Below, piece after piece: positions 1 through 9,549 of a stretch of DNA of 49,888 nucleotides; the stretch's first letter is position 1, and the number at the start of each line of letters is the position of its first letter. This DNA comes from Nocardiopsis alkaliphila YIM 80379 (GTDB taxonomy: Bacteria; Actinomycetota; Actinomycetes; Streptosporangiales; Streptosporangiaceae): contig NZ_ANBD01000111.1 of assembly GCF_000341005.1 (NCBI RefSeq), positions 1 to 49,888 on the forward strand, in the 5' to 3' direction. The notes under the pieces are model-generated. The model had not been told where the DNA came from. It ran no database searches and saw nothing but the letters and a program-made list of their open reading frames with translations. A program made the position numbers and the translations under genes.

Positions 1-1
1 G

Positions 2-76
2 GGCGACCTCCACCTGCCCGGGTTCCGCGTCGAGATCGCCGCTCGCGGCACCCACCGGACCGGAAAGAAGAAGTGA
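2..76 (+). CDS. jetA: JetA C-terminus, Wadjet type I (partial, cut by window edge)
   Basis: Only the last 24 codons are present, ending in a lysine-rich tail (TGKKK) and TGA at 74-76. The frame is open to the left edge. The assignment rests on context: the next three genes are JetB, JetC and JetD in the canonical type I Wadjet order, where the first gene is the TIGR02677/JetA kleisin-like subunit. The stop overlaps the start of jetB (GTGA at 73), as expected for a translationally coupled operon. The fragment itself is too short to recognise by sequence. Confidence 0.6.
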   Translation, partial: GDLHLPGFRVEIAARGTHRTGKKK

Positions 77-1527
77 TGGCCAAAGCCACTCGCCCACGGG
101 TCCCCGACGTGGACCTGGGCACCTACCAACAGGCCGTACGCCGGGTGTTGACCTGCGACGTCATCACCGCCTCCCGGCCCCGCCCCGGCGTGCTCGACCA
201 GGTCCTGTTCTGGGCCGACCAGATGGCCCAGGACCTGCGCGCCCTGTTCGGCTACCGGCTCATCGCCACCACCGATCACGTGCGCCTGGTGCGCGAACTC
301 GACCTGCTCGACCCCACCCAGCGTCAGGTGTTCGCGCGTAAGGGCCGCTCCTTCGACCGGCGACGCCTGGCCTACCTGTGCCTGGTCCTGGCGTCCTTCC
401 AACGCTCCCGGGTCGAGATCAGCCTCGGCGACCTGGTACGCCGCTTCACCCCCTTGGCCAACCGGATCCAAGGGCTGGGCTACGAGCCCACCGACTCCTC
501 CCACAAGGCCGCCCTGGTGGACGTGGCGCACTGGCTGCTGGAGCGGGGCGCCCTGCACCTGTCCGACGGGTCGGTGGAGGCCTGGGCGCGCGGGGGCGAA
601 CACGCCGACGCCCTGTTCGACATCGATCACGAGATCTGCGAGATCCTCTTTCGGCCCAGCCGCCCGGTCCAGCACCTGCACAGCTCCGCCGGGCTCCTCA
701 ACGATCCGCCCGGACCGGACACCGCACCCGAACGGGTGGCCCAGCGCGCCCGCCGCCTGCTGGTGGAGTACCCGGTGGTCTACTACGCCGACGTCGAACC
801 CGAGGTCGCGGCCCTGCTGCGCACCAAGGGCCTGGTCCAGGAGGTGGCCCGCCTGACCGGCCTCGAAGTGGAACGCCGGGCCGAAGGGGTGCTGCTGGCC
901 GACCCGGCCGGGAACTTCACCGACCGCGCCTTCCCCGGTAGGGGAGGAGCGGTGACCCGCACCGCCGGACTGCTCCTGGCCCAGATCGCCAACCACTTCG
1001 AGGAGTCCTGGGCGGCCCTGACCCACCTGCCCGCCCCGGGCCCGCTGCACGAGCAGGCCGACCTGGTGGCACGAGTGGACGCCGCGCTGCCCCGGGAAGG
1101 GGTCGTGGCGGAACTGGCCTGGCAACGCCCTGAACACGCACCGCACCCGGCCGAACCGGCCACGGTGCCCCTGGTGGAGCGCGAGCGGCTGGAGGGGATG
1201 GTCGCCGACCTGTTCGAAGAATTCGGCTCCGCGTCCTTCACCGCCGCCTGGCAGAACGACCCGCACGGCCTGCTCGACGCCGCGTTGGACCTGCTCGGTG
1301 ACCTGTCGCTGGTCCGCCCCGTCCCCGGCGGGGTCCTGGTCACCCCCGCCGCACTGCGCTACCGCAACATCCAAGGAGCGCTACCCGAACGCCCCGACAC
1401 CGGTCTGCTGCCCTTCGGCCCGCTCACATCGAATCCCGCCCCGAACTTCGAACAGCCCCCTGATCCGGCACCGGAAACCGACGCCCAGAGCACCTTCGAC
1501 CCAGGAACCGAGGACGTAGCGCCATGA
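73..1527 (+). CDS. jetB: Wadjet JetB (TIGR02678-family, MukE-like subunit)
   Basis: A 484-residue protein of the TIGR02678 type, the accessory subunit that acts with JetA (kleisin) and JetC (SMC-like ATPase) in the Wadjet complex, which recognises and cleaves closed circular plasmids. The N-terminal half contains a winged-helix-like region (RRLAYLCLVLASFQRSRVEI followed by LGDLVRRF) and no catalytic motif is visible. GTG at 73 overlaps the jetA stop (GTGA); ATG at 76 is an equally good start one codon later. The 3' end overlaps jetC by ATGA at 1524. Codon use matches the neighbours and the gene looks intact. Confidence 0.85.
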   Translation: MMAKATRPRVPDVDLGTYQQAVRRVLTCDVITASRPRPGVLDQVLFWADQMAQDLRALFGYRLIATTDHVRLVRELDLLDPTQRQVFARKGRSFDRRRLAYLCLVLASFQRSRVEISLGDLVRRFTPLANRIQGLGYEPTDSSHKAALVDVAHWLLERGALHLSDGSVEAWARGGEHADALFDIDHEICEILFRPSRPVQHLHSSAGLLNDPPGPDTAPERVAQRARRLLVEYPVVYYADVEPEVAALLRTKGLVQEVARLTGLEVERRAEGVLLADPAGNFTDRAFPGRGGAVTRTAGLLLAQIANHFEESWAALTHLPAPGPLHEQADLVARVDAALPREGVVAELAWQRPEHAPHPAEPATVPLVERERLEGMVADLFEEFGSASFTAAWQNDPHGLLDAALDLLGDLSLVRPVPGGVLVTPAALRYRNIQGALPERPDTGLLPFGPLTSNPAPNFEQPPDPAPETDAQSTFDPGTEDVAP

Positions 1528-4500
1528 CCCGCAGGAGCGACCGTTTCCGACCCAACCGGGCGGGGATCGTCAACATCTGGGACTACCGGGACGAAGAGTT
1601 CGTCTTCGCCGACGGACGTCTGGTGCTGCGCGGACACAACGGCTCGGGCAAGACCAAGGCGCTGGAGGTGCTGTTCCCCTTCGTCCTGGACGGTTACACC
1701 GACGCCCGCAGGCTGGACCCGTTCAGCGGCCAGAACCGCACCATGAAGTCCAACCTGCTCTACCGGGGCGAGGAGTCCGCCTACGGTTTCGTGTGGATGG
1801 AGTTCGCCCGCCAACGCGACCAGGACGAACCCGAGGGCACCGAGACCGTCACGCTCGTCATCGGTCTGCGCGCCCACCGTCACCGCGACGGCGTCACCCC
1901 CTCCTTCTTCGTCACCGATCAGCGCCTGGGCGTGGACTTCGGGCTGCTGTCCGAAGACAACCGGCCCCTCACCGAACGCCAACTCAAGGCCGTCCTCGGT
2001 GAGGACGCCCACCACAACAGCGCCACCGACTACCGCAAGGCCGTGGACGCCCGCCTGTTCGGTCTGGGTGATCGCTACGTCCAACTCCTGGACCTGCTGC
2101 TGGCCCTGCGCCGTCCCCTCCTGGCCAAGGACCTGGACCCGGAGAAGGTCTCGCACACCCTCACCGGCGGCCTGAGTCCCCTGGACGAGACCCTCGTGGA
2201 CCAGGCCGCCCGCGACTTCGCCAACCTCGCCGCCGTCCAGAGCAGCTTCGCCGCCGCCACCGCCTCCCACGAGGCCGCCCGCACCTTCGGCACCGTCTAC
2301 TCCGACTACCTCACCGTCAACGCCCGCCACCGCGTGTCCCGGGTCCACGCCTCCATCGAAGGGGCCACCACCCACGCGCGCGAGATCACCACCGCCGTCA
2401 AGGACCTCGAACAGGCCCTCACCGATCGCGACCAGGCACGTGCCCGAGCAAAGGAGGCGGCCCAGACCAAGGACCGGCTCACCGCCGAACACGACGCCCT
2501 CCAACGGCACGAGACCTTCCGCGACCAACAGACCCTCCGACTCAGGCGAAGCGCCAACGAAGAACGCGCCCGCGGCATCCTCACCCGGACAGAACGGGTG
2601 GACCGACAACGGGAGGAGATCGGCCGGCTCAACGGTGAAGCCACCCGCGTCGCCGACCGGGTCGAGCGTGGACTCACCCACGCCGAGGAGCTGCGCACCG
2701 GACTCATCGAGGCGGCCGAACGTTCCGGCATCGGCCACGACGCCGAAGGCGACGTCGACACCGGCACCGAGTTGATCGAAACCGCCAAGGCCCGGGCCGG
2801 TGCCCGCCTCGACGACGTCCGCGCCGTCCGCGAACGTCTGCGCGACCAAGGCGAGGCCGAAGCGGAGCGCACCCGCGCCGAACTCACCGTGACCCGGGCC
2901 GAAAAGACCCTCGACGAGCACGAACGCGCCTGCCTCACCGCGCAGGAGGAGCTGTCCGAGCTTCGCCACGCCACGGCCCAGGCCCTGCGGAACTGGTCCG
3001 AGCGCTGGGAGGTCATCGGACCCGAAGGTGCCCAAAGCCTGCACGAGGCACTGAAGACCTACGGTGAACCCGGCACCCCCACCCTCGCCCAGGTCTTCGA
3101 CGAACACGTGCACCAACGACGCCTGGAAGCGGCCGGCCACGTCCAGGGCCTGGGAACCGAACGCGAGGACCTCGGTCGAAGGCTGTTCGAGGCCCGCCGC
3201 GAACGCGACCACGTGGCCGCCGAACGCGACGACGACCCACCGGCCGACCCGCTGCGCCCGGCACCCCGCGCCGATCGCCCCGGTGCGCCCCTGTGGCGGC
3301 TGGTCCGCTTCCGCGATGACCTCCCCACCGAGCGGGCCGCCGCTCTCGAAGGCGCCCTGCACGGTGCCGGGCTGCTCACCGCCTGGATCCACCCCGACCC
3401 CGACCTCACCCGCGAGGCCCTCGCCCAGAGCGAGGCCGACGCCTACCTGCTGCCCGAGGCGGTGCCGTCCAACGGACCCACCCTGGCCGACGTCCTGGTC
3501 CCCGAAACCCAGGAACACGTGCCCACCGACACCATCTCCACCCTGCTGTCCAGCATCCCCCTCAGCACGGAAGCCGGCACCCAGGCCCCCTGGGGGGTGG
3601 ACGAGCGGGCCCGCTTCCGGTTGGGCCCCCTGGTCGGTGCCCACCCCAAACCCGTCGCCGAGTTCATCGGTGCCACCAACCGCGCCCAACGCCGCCGCGA
3701 ACGCCTGCGGACCTGGGACGAGCGCATCGGTGAGCTCTCCACCCGGTGCTCCGAGCTCGACGAACGACTCACCCGGGCCCAAGAACGACTCAAGGACTTC
3801 GACCGGGCCCGTCAGGACCTGCCTCGGGCCACCGACGTGGCCAAGGCCGTGCGCACCCTCGAACACCACTCCACCCTGCTGGCCGCGGCGCGCGGTGCCC
3901 GAGCCGAGGCCAAGCGAGAGCTCGACGCCGCCATCGCCCAGGTCGACGCGCAGCGCCGACGGGTCCGCGCGGTGGCGGCCGAACGCACCATGCCCACCCG
4001 GGCCGAGGACGTCGACGCCATCGCCACGGCCGTCGAAGCCTTCCTCCGAACGGCGCACACCCTGCACACCACCCGCGCCGACATCGCCGAGTACACCCGT
4101 GACCTCGACGAACGTCGGGATACCATCGAGCGGTTGACCCAAGCCCTGGAACGGGACCGCGCCGAACTCGAACACGAGCACTCACAGCACACCCGTGAGG
4201 CCGCGGAACTGGCCACCCTGGAAGAGGCCATCGACGCACCCGCCCGTGAACTTCTCGAGCGCATGGAAAGGGTCGAAAGCGAACTCCGAACGGTGCGGCG
4301 ACGCGTCGACGAAGCCGAGCAGGAGGCGGAACGGGCCCAGATCCTGGCCGTGCGCTCCGAGACCCTGCGCGACAGTGGCGGCCGCGCACTCACCCAGGCC
4401 CTGAACACCCTCCTGGAACACGCCTGGGCCTTGGCCGAACTCGCCCGGCCCGACGTACGCATGATCTTGGGGGTGGACTCCACCGCCACCTGGCCGGCGC

Positions 4501-5723
4501 CCGCCCAGTGGCCCGATGCCGAAGAAGCCTCCCAAGGACTCCTCACCGGGCGGATCGACACGGTCGGCGACGCCCTGCCCACGAGCGCGGTGGAACTCAT
4601 GGAGGCCATGGCCGCCGAGGTCGGTTCCACCGAGGTTTCCGAGGGCGAGCTCAAAAGCGCGAGCACCCGCCTCTCCCAGGCCCTGCGCACCTTCCAAGAA
4701 GCGCTCGGCGGTGACGCCGAGGGCTACCGCGTCGACCACGAGGTCGGTGCCGGCGGCCTGGTCACCGTGCACGTCAACGACGAGAACGGCCGCACCCCCG
4801 TGGCCGTCTTCACCCGTGCCGTGGCCGAACGCGTCCAGGAACAGGGCGCGCTTCTACGTGAAGAGGAACGCGGGGTCCTGGAGGACGAACTGCTCGGCGG
4901 CATCGCCCAACAGATCCACGAACGCATCCGTACCGCCAAACAGCTCGTGCGGGCCATGGACCGCGACACCCGCGCCCGCCCCATGTCCTCCGGAACCCGG
5001 GTGGGCATCCGCTGGTCCCGCTCGGAAGCGCTCACCGAGCACCAGGCCAGGGCCACCGAGCTGACACGCCACGACAGCGCCGGACTGGGCCCCCGCGGCC
5101 TGGGGGAGTTGCGCACCCTCCTGCGGCAGATGATCCGCGACCACCACGCCGCCCACCCCCGCGCCGGCCACAAACAGGTGCTGTCCGCCGTGCTGGACTA
5201 CCGCACCTGGTACCGGTTCGAACTACGCCTGGCCGTGCCGGGCAAGGACGAGGTCACCCTCACCAAGAACAAGCACGAACAGATGTCCGGCGGTGAGAAG
5301 TCCGCCGCCATCCACCTGCCGCTGTTCGCCGCCGCCAACGCCCTGTACACCTCGGCCCTTGCCACCTGCCCGCGCGTGGTCGCCCTCGACGAGGCGTTCG
5401 CCGGCATCGACGACCGCTACAAGCCCGAACTCATGGGCCTGACCGTCACCTTCGACCTCGACATGTTCATGACCGGCCACGACCTGTGGGTGCACTACGA
5501 CAGCGTCCCCATGGCCGCGCACTACGACATGCACCACGACAAGGCGAAAAGCATCGTCTCGGCCATGCTCATGCTCTGGGACGGCGAACAGACCCTGGAC
5601 GCCGACGCCGGGTTCGCCGGCAACGAGGAGCTGGCCGCCGAACTGCTCGGGATCACCCCCACCCGGCGGGTCCCCCGTTCCACCGCCGGAACCCTCCTGG
5701 CCGAAGTGGAGGGCACCGGTTGA
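1524..5723 (+). CDS. jetC: Wadjet JetC, SMC/MukB-like ATPase (TIGR02680)
   Basis: A 1399-residue SMC-type ATPase, the motor of Wadjet that is thought to extrude plasmid DNA before cleavage. Walker A is GHNGSGKT at residues 37-44. A long charged coiled-coil region rich in Glu, Arg and Ala follows (roughly residues 240-1000, interrupted near 560-690). The C-terminal head has the ABC signature MSGGEKSA near residue 1254 and Walker B VVALDEAF near residue 1287. All ATPase motifs are present, so the gene appears functional. It starts with an ATGA overlap on jetB and ends sharing TTGA with jetD. The length fits the family. Confidence 0.93.
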   Translation: MTRRSDRFRPNRAGIVNIWDYRDEEFVFADGRLVLRGHNGSGKTKALEVLFPFVLDGYTDARRLDPFSGQNRTMKSNLLYRGEESAYGFVWMEFARQRDQDEPEGTETVTLVIGLRAHRHRDGVTPSFFVTDQRLGVDFGLLSEDNRPLTERQLKAVLGEDAHHNSATDYRKAVDARLFGLGDRYVQLLDLLLALRRPLLAKDLDPEKVSHTLTGGLSPLDETLVDQAARDFANLAAVQSSFAAATASHEAARTFGTVYSDYLTVNARHRVSRVHASIEGATTHAREITTAVKDLEQALTDRDQARARAKEAAQTKDRLTAEHDALQRHETFRDQQTLRLRRSANEERARGILTRTERVDRQREEIGRLNGEATRVADRVERGLTHAEELRTGLIEAAERSGIGHDAEGDVDTGTELIETAKARAGARLDDVRAVRERLRDQGEAEAERTRAELTVTRAEKTLDEHERACLTAQEELSELRHATAQALRNWSERWEVIGPEGAQSLHEALKTYGEPGTPTLAQVFDEHVHQRRLEAAGHVQGLGTEREDLGRRLFEARRERDHVAAERDDDPPADPLRPAPRADRPGAPLWRLVRFRDDLPTERAAALEGALHGAGLLTAWIHPDPDLTREALAQSEADAYLLPEAVPSNGPTLADVLVPETQEHVPTDTISTLLSSIPLSTEAGTQAPWGVDERARFRLGPLVGAHPKPVAEFIGATNRAQRRRERLRTWDERIGELSTRCSELDERLTRAQERLKDFDRARQDLPRATDVAKAVRTLEHHSTLLAAARGARAEAKRELDAAIAQVDAQRRRVRAVAAERTMPTRAEDVDAIATAVEAFLRTAHTLHTTRADIAEYTRDLDERRDTIERLTQALERDRAELEHEHSQHTREAAELATLEEAIDAPARELLERMERVESELRTVRRRVDEAEQEAERAQILAVRSETLRDSGGRALTQALNTLLEHAWALAELARPDVRMILGVDSTATWPAPAQWPDAEEASQGLLTGRIDTVGDALPTSAVELMEAMAAEVGSTEVSEGELKSASTRLSQALRTFQEALGGDAEGYRVDHEVGAGGLVTVHVNDENGRTPVAVFTRAVAERVQEQGALLREEERGVLEDELLGGIAQQIHERIRTAKQLVRAMDRDTRARPMSSGTRVGIRWSRSEALTEHQARATELTRHDSAGLGPRGLGELRTLLRQMIRDHHAAHPRAGHKQVLSAVLDYRTWYRFELRLAVPGKDEVTLTKNKHEQMSGGEKSAAIHLPLFAAANALYTSALATCPRVVALDEAFAGIDDRYKPELMGLTVTFDLDMFMTGHDLWVHYDSVPMAAHYDMHHDKAKSIVSAMLMLWDGEQTLDADAGFAGNEELAAELLGITPTRRVPRSTAGTLLAEVEGTG

Positions 5724-7003
5724 ACCTGGACCGCTTCCGTGGCCCCCACTACGCCGCGCTACTGAGCAAGGCCCGCACCGAGCTGGAAAACCGCGACGGT
5801 CAGCCCCAGGGCACCTTCACCCTCAAAGGCCTGACCGAACAAGAGGTCGCGCACGTCCAAGGTCTTTTGGGCAGTGTTCCAACGAGCAGGCCCGATCGAG
5901 TGAAGGTCGACTTGGCCAGGCTCGACACCGTCCTGCGCAACGGCTACGGGATCGGCCTGTTCGAACTCTTGGAGACCCTGGGGCCCGCACTACGGCTCAA
6001 GAGCCGGGTCCAAGAAGAGGAACGACGACTACGGGCCCAGGTCCTCGCCCCGGCCCTGGCCAGTCCGCTGTACCGAACCGACTGGTTCCGTGCCTGGCTC
6101 GACGATCGCCGAACTCGAAGCGCCATCACCCAACGGGTCAACAGAGCCGACACCGACGGCCTCGGGCACGCCGTTCGAGTCCTGGAGGCCATCGAAGCCC
6201 ACGACACCGACAGCGCGCCCCTGCTCTTGCCGCACCTGGCCGTCCAGGTCACCGGGGACACCAAGGCCCTCGACCACGGGCGTCCCCTGGCCACGCTCGT
6301 CCAGTCGGCCCTGGCCGAGCGATCGGGCCGCGAACGCCCCGAGGGGGCCGAGGAACGCCGTGCCCTGTGGGAGGAACACGACGTGGTCCAGGACGACCTG
6401 GCCAGCCGTGTGCTGGTCCTCAACCTGCCCGCGCACGGCGACGTGCTCGGGGCGTGGATGAGGGAGGCGGCCGAACATGGTGTCCCACTCCAGGTGACCC
6501 TCCACCAGCTGGTGCGCTTCCCACCCAGGCCCATCGCGCGCGTGATCCACGTGTGCGAGAACCCGGCGGTACTCCGCCAAGCGGCCGAAGACCTGGGACC
6601 ACGGGCGGCTCCGCTGCTGTGCACCGAGGGTTGGCCCTCGGCCGCCTTCCACCGGCTCGCCACGGCCGCCCGTACCGCCGGGGCCCATCTGCGCTACCAC
6701 GGTGACTTCGACTGGCCCGGCATGGCGATGACCCTGCGGATGACGGAGCGCTACGGGGCCCGGCCATGGCGCATGAGCGCCGCCGACTACCTGGCGCACC
6801 CTTGCGCGGAACGGCATCGGCTCGAAGGGAACGCGCGCCCCACCCCCTGGGATCCGGACCTGGCCACGGCCATGCGAGAACGCGGCCACGCCGTCTTCGA
6901 GGAGTCGCTCATGCGGACGCTGCTGGAGGACCTTCGCGTCCAGCCACCTCATCGAGCACCGACCACCGGCCACGGGAACAACGTCGTGGTTCGTCCGGAG
7001 TAA
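5720..7003 (+). CDS. jetD: Wadjet JetD, Toprim-type nuclease subunit (TIGR02679/DUF2399)
   Basis: A 427-residue protein of the JetD family, whose C-terminal Toprim-like domain cuts the extruded plasmid DNA. The Toprim signature is visible: an acidic residue in CTEGWPS (about residues 300-306) and the DxD-type motif GDFDWPG near residues 327-333. The frame is open upstream to 5486, but TTG at 5720 is the likely start because it overlaps the jetC stop (TTGA) and gives the family's usual beginning (NLDRFRGP). It is the last gene of the Wadjet operon; the next gene starts 27 bp later and is unrelated. Confidence 0.9.
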   Translation: MNLDRFRGPHYAALLSKARTELENRDGQPQGTFTLKGLTEQEVAHVQGLLGSVPTSRPDRVKVDLARLDTVLRNGYGIGLFELLETLGPALRLKSRVQEEERRLRAQVLAPALASPLYRTDWFRAWLDDRRTRSAITQRVNRADTDGLGHAVRVLEAIEAHDTDSAPLLLPHLAVQVTGDTKALDHGRPLATLVQSALAERSGRERPEGAEERRALWEEHDVVQDDLASRVLVLNLPAHGDVLGAWMREAAEHGVPLQVTLHQLVRFPPRPIARVIHVCENPAVLRQAAEDLGPRAAPLLCTEGWPSAAFHRLATAARTAGAHLRYHGDFDWPGMAMTLRMTERYGARPWRMSAADYLAHPCAERHRLEGNARPTPWDPDLATAMRERGHAVFEESLMRTLLEDLRVQPPHRAPTTGHGNNVVVRPE

Positions 7004-7030
7004 GCCCCCCGACCCGGGAAGGGAAACACG

Positions 7031-7996
7031 TTGAAGGTCATCGAACGGATCGCCGGATTCGTCGGCAGGTGGTTCGCGCCGCTGGTGCTGGCGGGGGCAG
7101 CGGTGGGCCTGGCCATGCCGGCCCAGGCATCCCTGATCACCCCGTACGTGTCCCTGCTGCTCGGCGTCATCATGTTCGGCATGGGGCTGACCCTGCGCCC
7201 GGTGGACTTCGCGATCGTCGCCAAGCACCCCGGGGCCGTCCTGCTCGGGGTGGCCGCCCAGTACACGATCATGCCGCTGCTGGGCTGGGGCATCGCCCAC
7301 CTGCTGAACCTGCCGCCGCTGCTGGTGGTGGGCATGGTCCTGGTGGGCGCCGCACCAGGAGGCACCGCCTCCAACGTCATCGTCTACCTGGCTCGCGGCG
7401 ACGTCGCCCTGTCCGTGGCGATGACGTCGATCTCCACCATGCTCGCGCCGCTGGCCACCCCGCTCCTGGTCCTGGCACTGGCCGGGTCGACACTGAACGT
7501 CTCGGTGGCCGACATGTTCGTGTCCATCCTCCAGGTCGTCCTGCTCCCGGTGTTGGCCGGACTGTCGCTGCGCACCTTCGCCGACCGCGCCGTCGGCAAG
7601 GTCCTGCCGGTGCTGCCCCTGGTGTCGGTCACCGGCATCGTGCTGGTCGTGGCCGGGATCGTGGGCGCCAACGCCCAGGCCGTGCTCGGTGTCGGTCTCG
7701 TGCTGGGAGTGGCCGTCATCGTGCACAACGCCCTCGGCCTGGCCCTGGGCTACCTCATCGGTGTGCTCGGCCGCCTGCCCGACACCTCCCGTCGCACCCT
7801 GAGCGTGGAGGTCGGGATGCAGAACTCCGGGTTGGCCGCGAGTCTGGGCGCCACCCACTTCGAGCCGCTCGCCGCCCTGCCCGGTGCCCTGTTCTCCGTC
7901 TGGCACAACATGTCCGGTGCGCTCGTGGCCACCTACTGGGCCCGCCAGGCCCCCAGGAACGTAGCGGACACCGAGGGCGAACCCGAACACACCTGA
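7031..7996 (+). CDS. BASS-family (bile acid:sodium symporter-like) transporter
   Basis: A 321-residue, very hydrophobic protein with about nine or ten membrane segments. It carries typical BASS/SBF family features, including the APGGTASN motif around residues 111-118 and a late EVGMQNSGLAAS motif, both part of the Na+ and substrate site in this fold. Members move organic anions such as keto acids or pantoate with sodium; the substrate cannot be told here. It starts at TTG 7031 with a good Shine-Dalgarno (GGGAAGGG at 7016-7023). It follows jetD closely but is probably a housekeeping neighbour rather than part of Wadjet. Confidence 0.85.
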   Translation: MKVIERIAGFVGRWFAPLVLAGAAVGLAMPAQASLITPYVSLLLGVIMFGMGLTLRPVDFAIVAKHPGAVLLGVAAQYTIMPLLGWGIAHLLNLPPLLVVGMVLVGAAPGGTASNVIVYLARGDVALSVAMTSISTMLAPLATPLLVLALAGSTLNVSVADMFVSILQVVLLPVLAGLSLRTFADRAVGKVLPVLPLVSVTGIVLVVAGIVGANAQAVLGVGLVLGVAVIVHNALGLALGYLIGVLGRLPDTSRRTLSVEVGMQNSGLAASLGATHFEPLAALPGALFSVWHNMSGALVATYWARQAPRNVADTEGEPEHT

Positions 7997-8074
7997 ACAG
8001 GACTTGCCCCCTGGGCACCGACCATGGCAGGCTCTGGCCCCGACATCCCCCGAGAAGGACGGAAGAACACACCC

Positions 8075-8239
8075 GTGGCCGCCAAGAAGAAGAAAAAGCG
8101 CAAGCCCGGAAAGAGCACCGAGATCCACCGTGGTCCCACCCGTGACCCCGGAGCCACCGGCAACGTGGGCTGCTACTTCATCTTCGCGGCGATGCTCGTC
8201 ATCGCCCTGATCATCGTGCTGCTGGAGGTCTTGGGCTGA
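8075..8239 (+). CDS. small Lys-rich single-pass membrane protein
   Basis: A 54-residue protein with a strongly basic N-terminus (AAKKKKKRKPGKS), a short polar linker and one membrane helix near the C-terminus (CYFIFAAMLVIALIIVLLEV). I chose GTG 8075 because AGGACGGAAG lies about 10 bp upstream; the frame also allows ATG 8024, which lacks a clear ribosome site. The positive-inside pattern predicts a cytoplasmic N-terminus. No family is recognised and the function is unknown. Confidence 0.6.
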   Translation: MAAKKKKKRKPGKSTEIHRGPTRDPGATGNVGCYFIFAAMLVIALIIVLLEVLG

Positions 8240-8916
8240 AAGTCCCGGCGGCCACCCTGCTCGTCCGGAGGCACACCCGCTTCCCCTGGCCTCAAGCCGG
8301 CAACGCCCCTTCCTGGAAGCGGCCGTGCGAACACACGTGGCCCGTCACCGCGGGCGCATGACCGAGCGACATCGCCTGGCCGCCCCATGTTCGGAGTTCC
8401 TCCTGATCGCCCTGTCGTCCCTCTCGGGGTGCCTTCGTCGAACGATGCGTCATCTGCGCCATCGGCCCGCCGCCACCGAAGGTCACCGTCTCCTCGCCCT
8501 GCCCGGGTAGGCGCCCCGGCCCGCTCCACCCCCGTATCGGGTGGCCTTCGCGCTGCCGGTACCGCTGAGAGGCGACCTGCTTGGACCCCGAGCGACCGCT
8601 GACCCCCGTCAACGAGTGACGGGGGTGCCAACACGGGAATCTGCCGGAGACACTCGGGGCTCCATGGACCGGACCGGCCCCGTGGGGTTCGGGGCCCATG
8701 AGGCCCCCATCCAACAGGGGCCCCATGCGTCCCCTCTCCCGGGTCGCAAGCAAGACCGGGAGGATCGGGAACTGTCTCAGAATCGCAAGCAGCGCCCGAA
8801 TCTGGTATCCCAAGGGTTTGGGGCGGGAAGCTTCCACGATCCCAGAACACGCCCCGACCTGCGTGAACTTCGTGGAATCCGCCGGAAACGACTCTTCGTC
8901 GAAAGCGGGCTCCCAC
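8240..8916. other. 677-bp stretch without a convincing gene; contains hairpins
   Basis: Open frames cross this stretch on both strands but none has a recognisable protein, a good ribosome site or conserved motifs. It holds a perfect 10-bp hairpin at 8602-8626 (see separate entry) and a second imperfect one around 8703-8725 where GGCCCC faces GGGGCC. No tRNA-like cloverleaf was found. Confidence 0.4.
8602..8626. repeat. perfect 10-bp stem-loop
   Basis: ACCCCCGTCA (8602-8611) pairs exactly with TGACGGGGGT (8617-8626) around a 5-base loop. No T-run follows on either strand, so it is either a Rho-independent-like terminator of the actinomycete kind or an operator. It lies 290 bp upstream of the 3' end of the minus-strand nuclease gene. 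Confidence 0.55.
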
Positions 8917-9549
8917 TCACCTTCGAGGCGGTTGCGGCACCCGCACACCGCTCATCCATCGCGCCAGACCCTCCCGGTCCACCAGGACCATGTGGCCCTC
9001 GCCCTGGTCCACGGCGGCCTCGGTGAAGCCGGAGGAGGAGACGAAGATCCCCTCATAACCCTCGTATCCGCTGTGCAGCACTCCGATGAAGGCGCGCACG
9101 TCGTTGGGTGGTACCGGGTTGTTCCACCTCTTGCACTGCACCACGACCTCTCGACCATCGGGAGCACGTCCCAGGACGTCGGCCCCGCCGTCGTCGGCCC
9201 CGCCCACCACGGTCACCGCCGTGTAGCCGTGCACCCGCATCAGCATGGCGACGTGCTCCTCGAACTCCACGCCCGTCATCGCGTCGACCTCGGACAGGTC
9301 CACCCGCTCCAGCGCTTCGCGCTCTCGGGCCACCCGCCATCGATAACGGCCCCACCACACCAGGGCCGCCACCGTCAGCGCACCCAGAAGCCACAACATC
9401 GGGCGCGCCGCGCTCTGGGCCACCCACGCGCCGAGCATCAGCGCCACGACCAGTCCCAGGACCAGCCCGTAGCGGTGGCGCCACACGATCCGCCACTCTC
9501 GGGGGGTGCGCTCGGCCTTGGTCTCGTCGTCCGGGGAGATGTCGGTCAT
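8917..9549 (-). CDS. membrane-anchored Mrr-like restriction endonuclease (PF04471-type)
   Basis: A 210-residue protein with two membrane helices (about residues 28-45 and 50-66) followed by a cytoplasmic Mrr-like PD-(D/E)XK nuclease domain (about 85-195). The catalytic core is visible as GGADV with Asp124 and QCK with Gln138 and Lys140; an upstream Glu in the GVEFEEHVA helix completes the usual site. Mrr enzymes cut modified DNA, but two-TM versions are also common as uncharacterised actinobacterial proteins. ATG at 9549 is the natural start. It is divergent from the methyltransferase at 9693, with 143 bp between them for promoters. Confidence 0.85.
   Translation of the reverse strand: MTDISPDDETKAERTPREWRIVWRHRYGLVLGLVVALMLGAWVAQSAARPMLWLLGALTVAALVWWGRYRWRVAREREALERVDLSEVDAMTGVEFEEHVAMLMRVHGYTAVTVVGGADDGGADVLGRAPDGREVVVQCKRWNNPVPPNDVRAFIGVLHSGYEGYEGIFVSSSGFTEAAVDQGEGHMVLVDREGLARWMSGVRVPQPPRR

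Noticed and set aside
1359..4181. 940-codon minus-strand frame opposite jetB/jetC
   Set aside because: Gly/Val-rich translation without motifs, exactly antisense to well-supported Wadjet genes; a typical high-GC shadow frame.
8292..8948. 218-codon minus-strand frame upstream of the Mrr-like nuclease stop
   Set aside because: No ribosome site, no recognisable domain and biased composition; overlaps the hairpin region.
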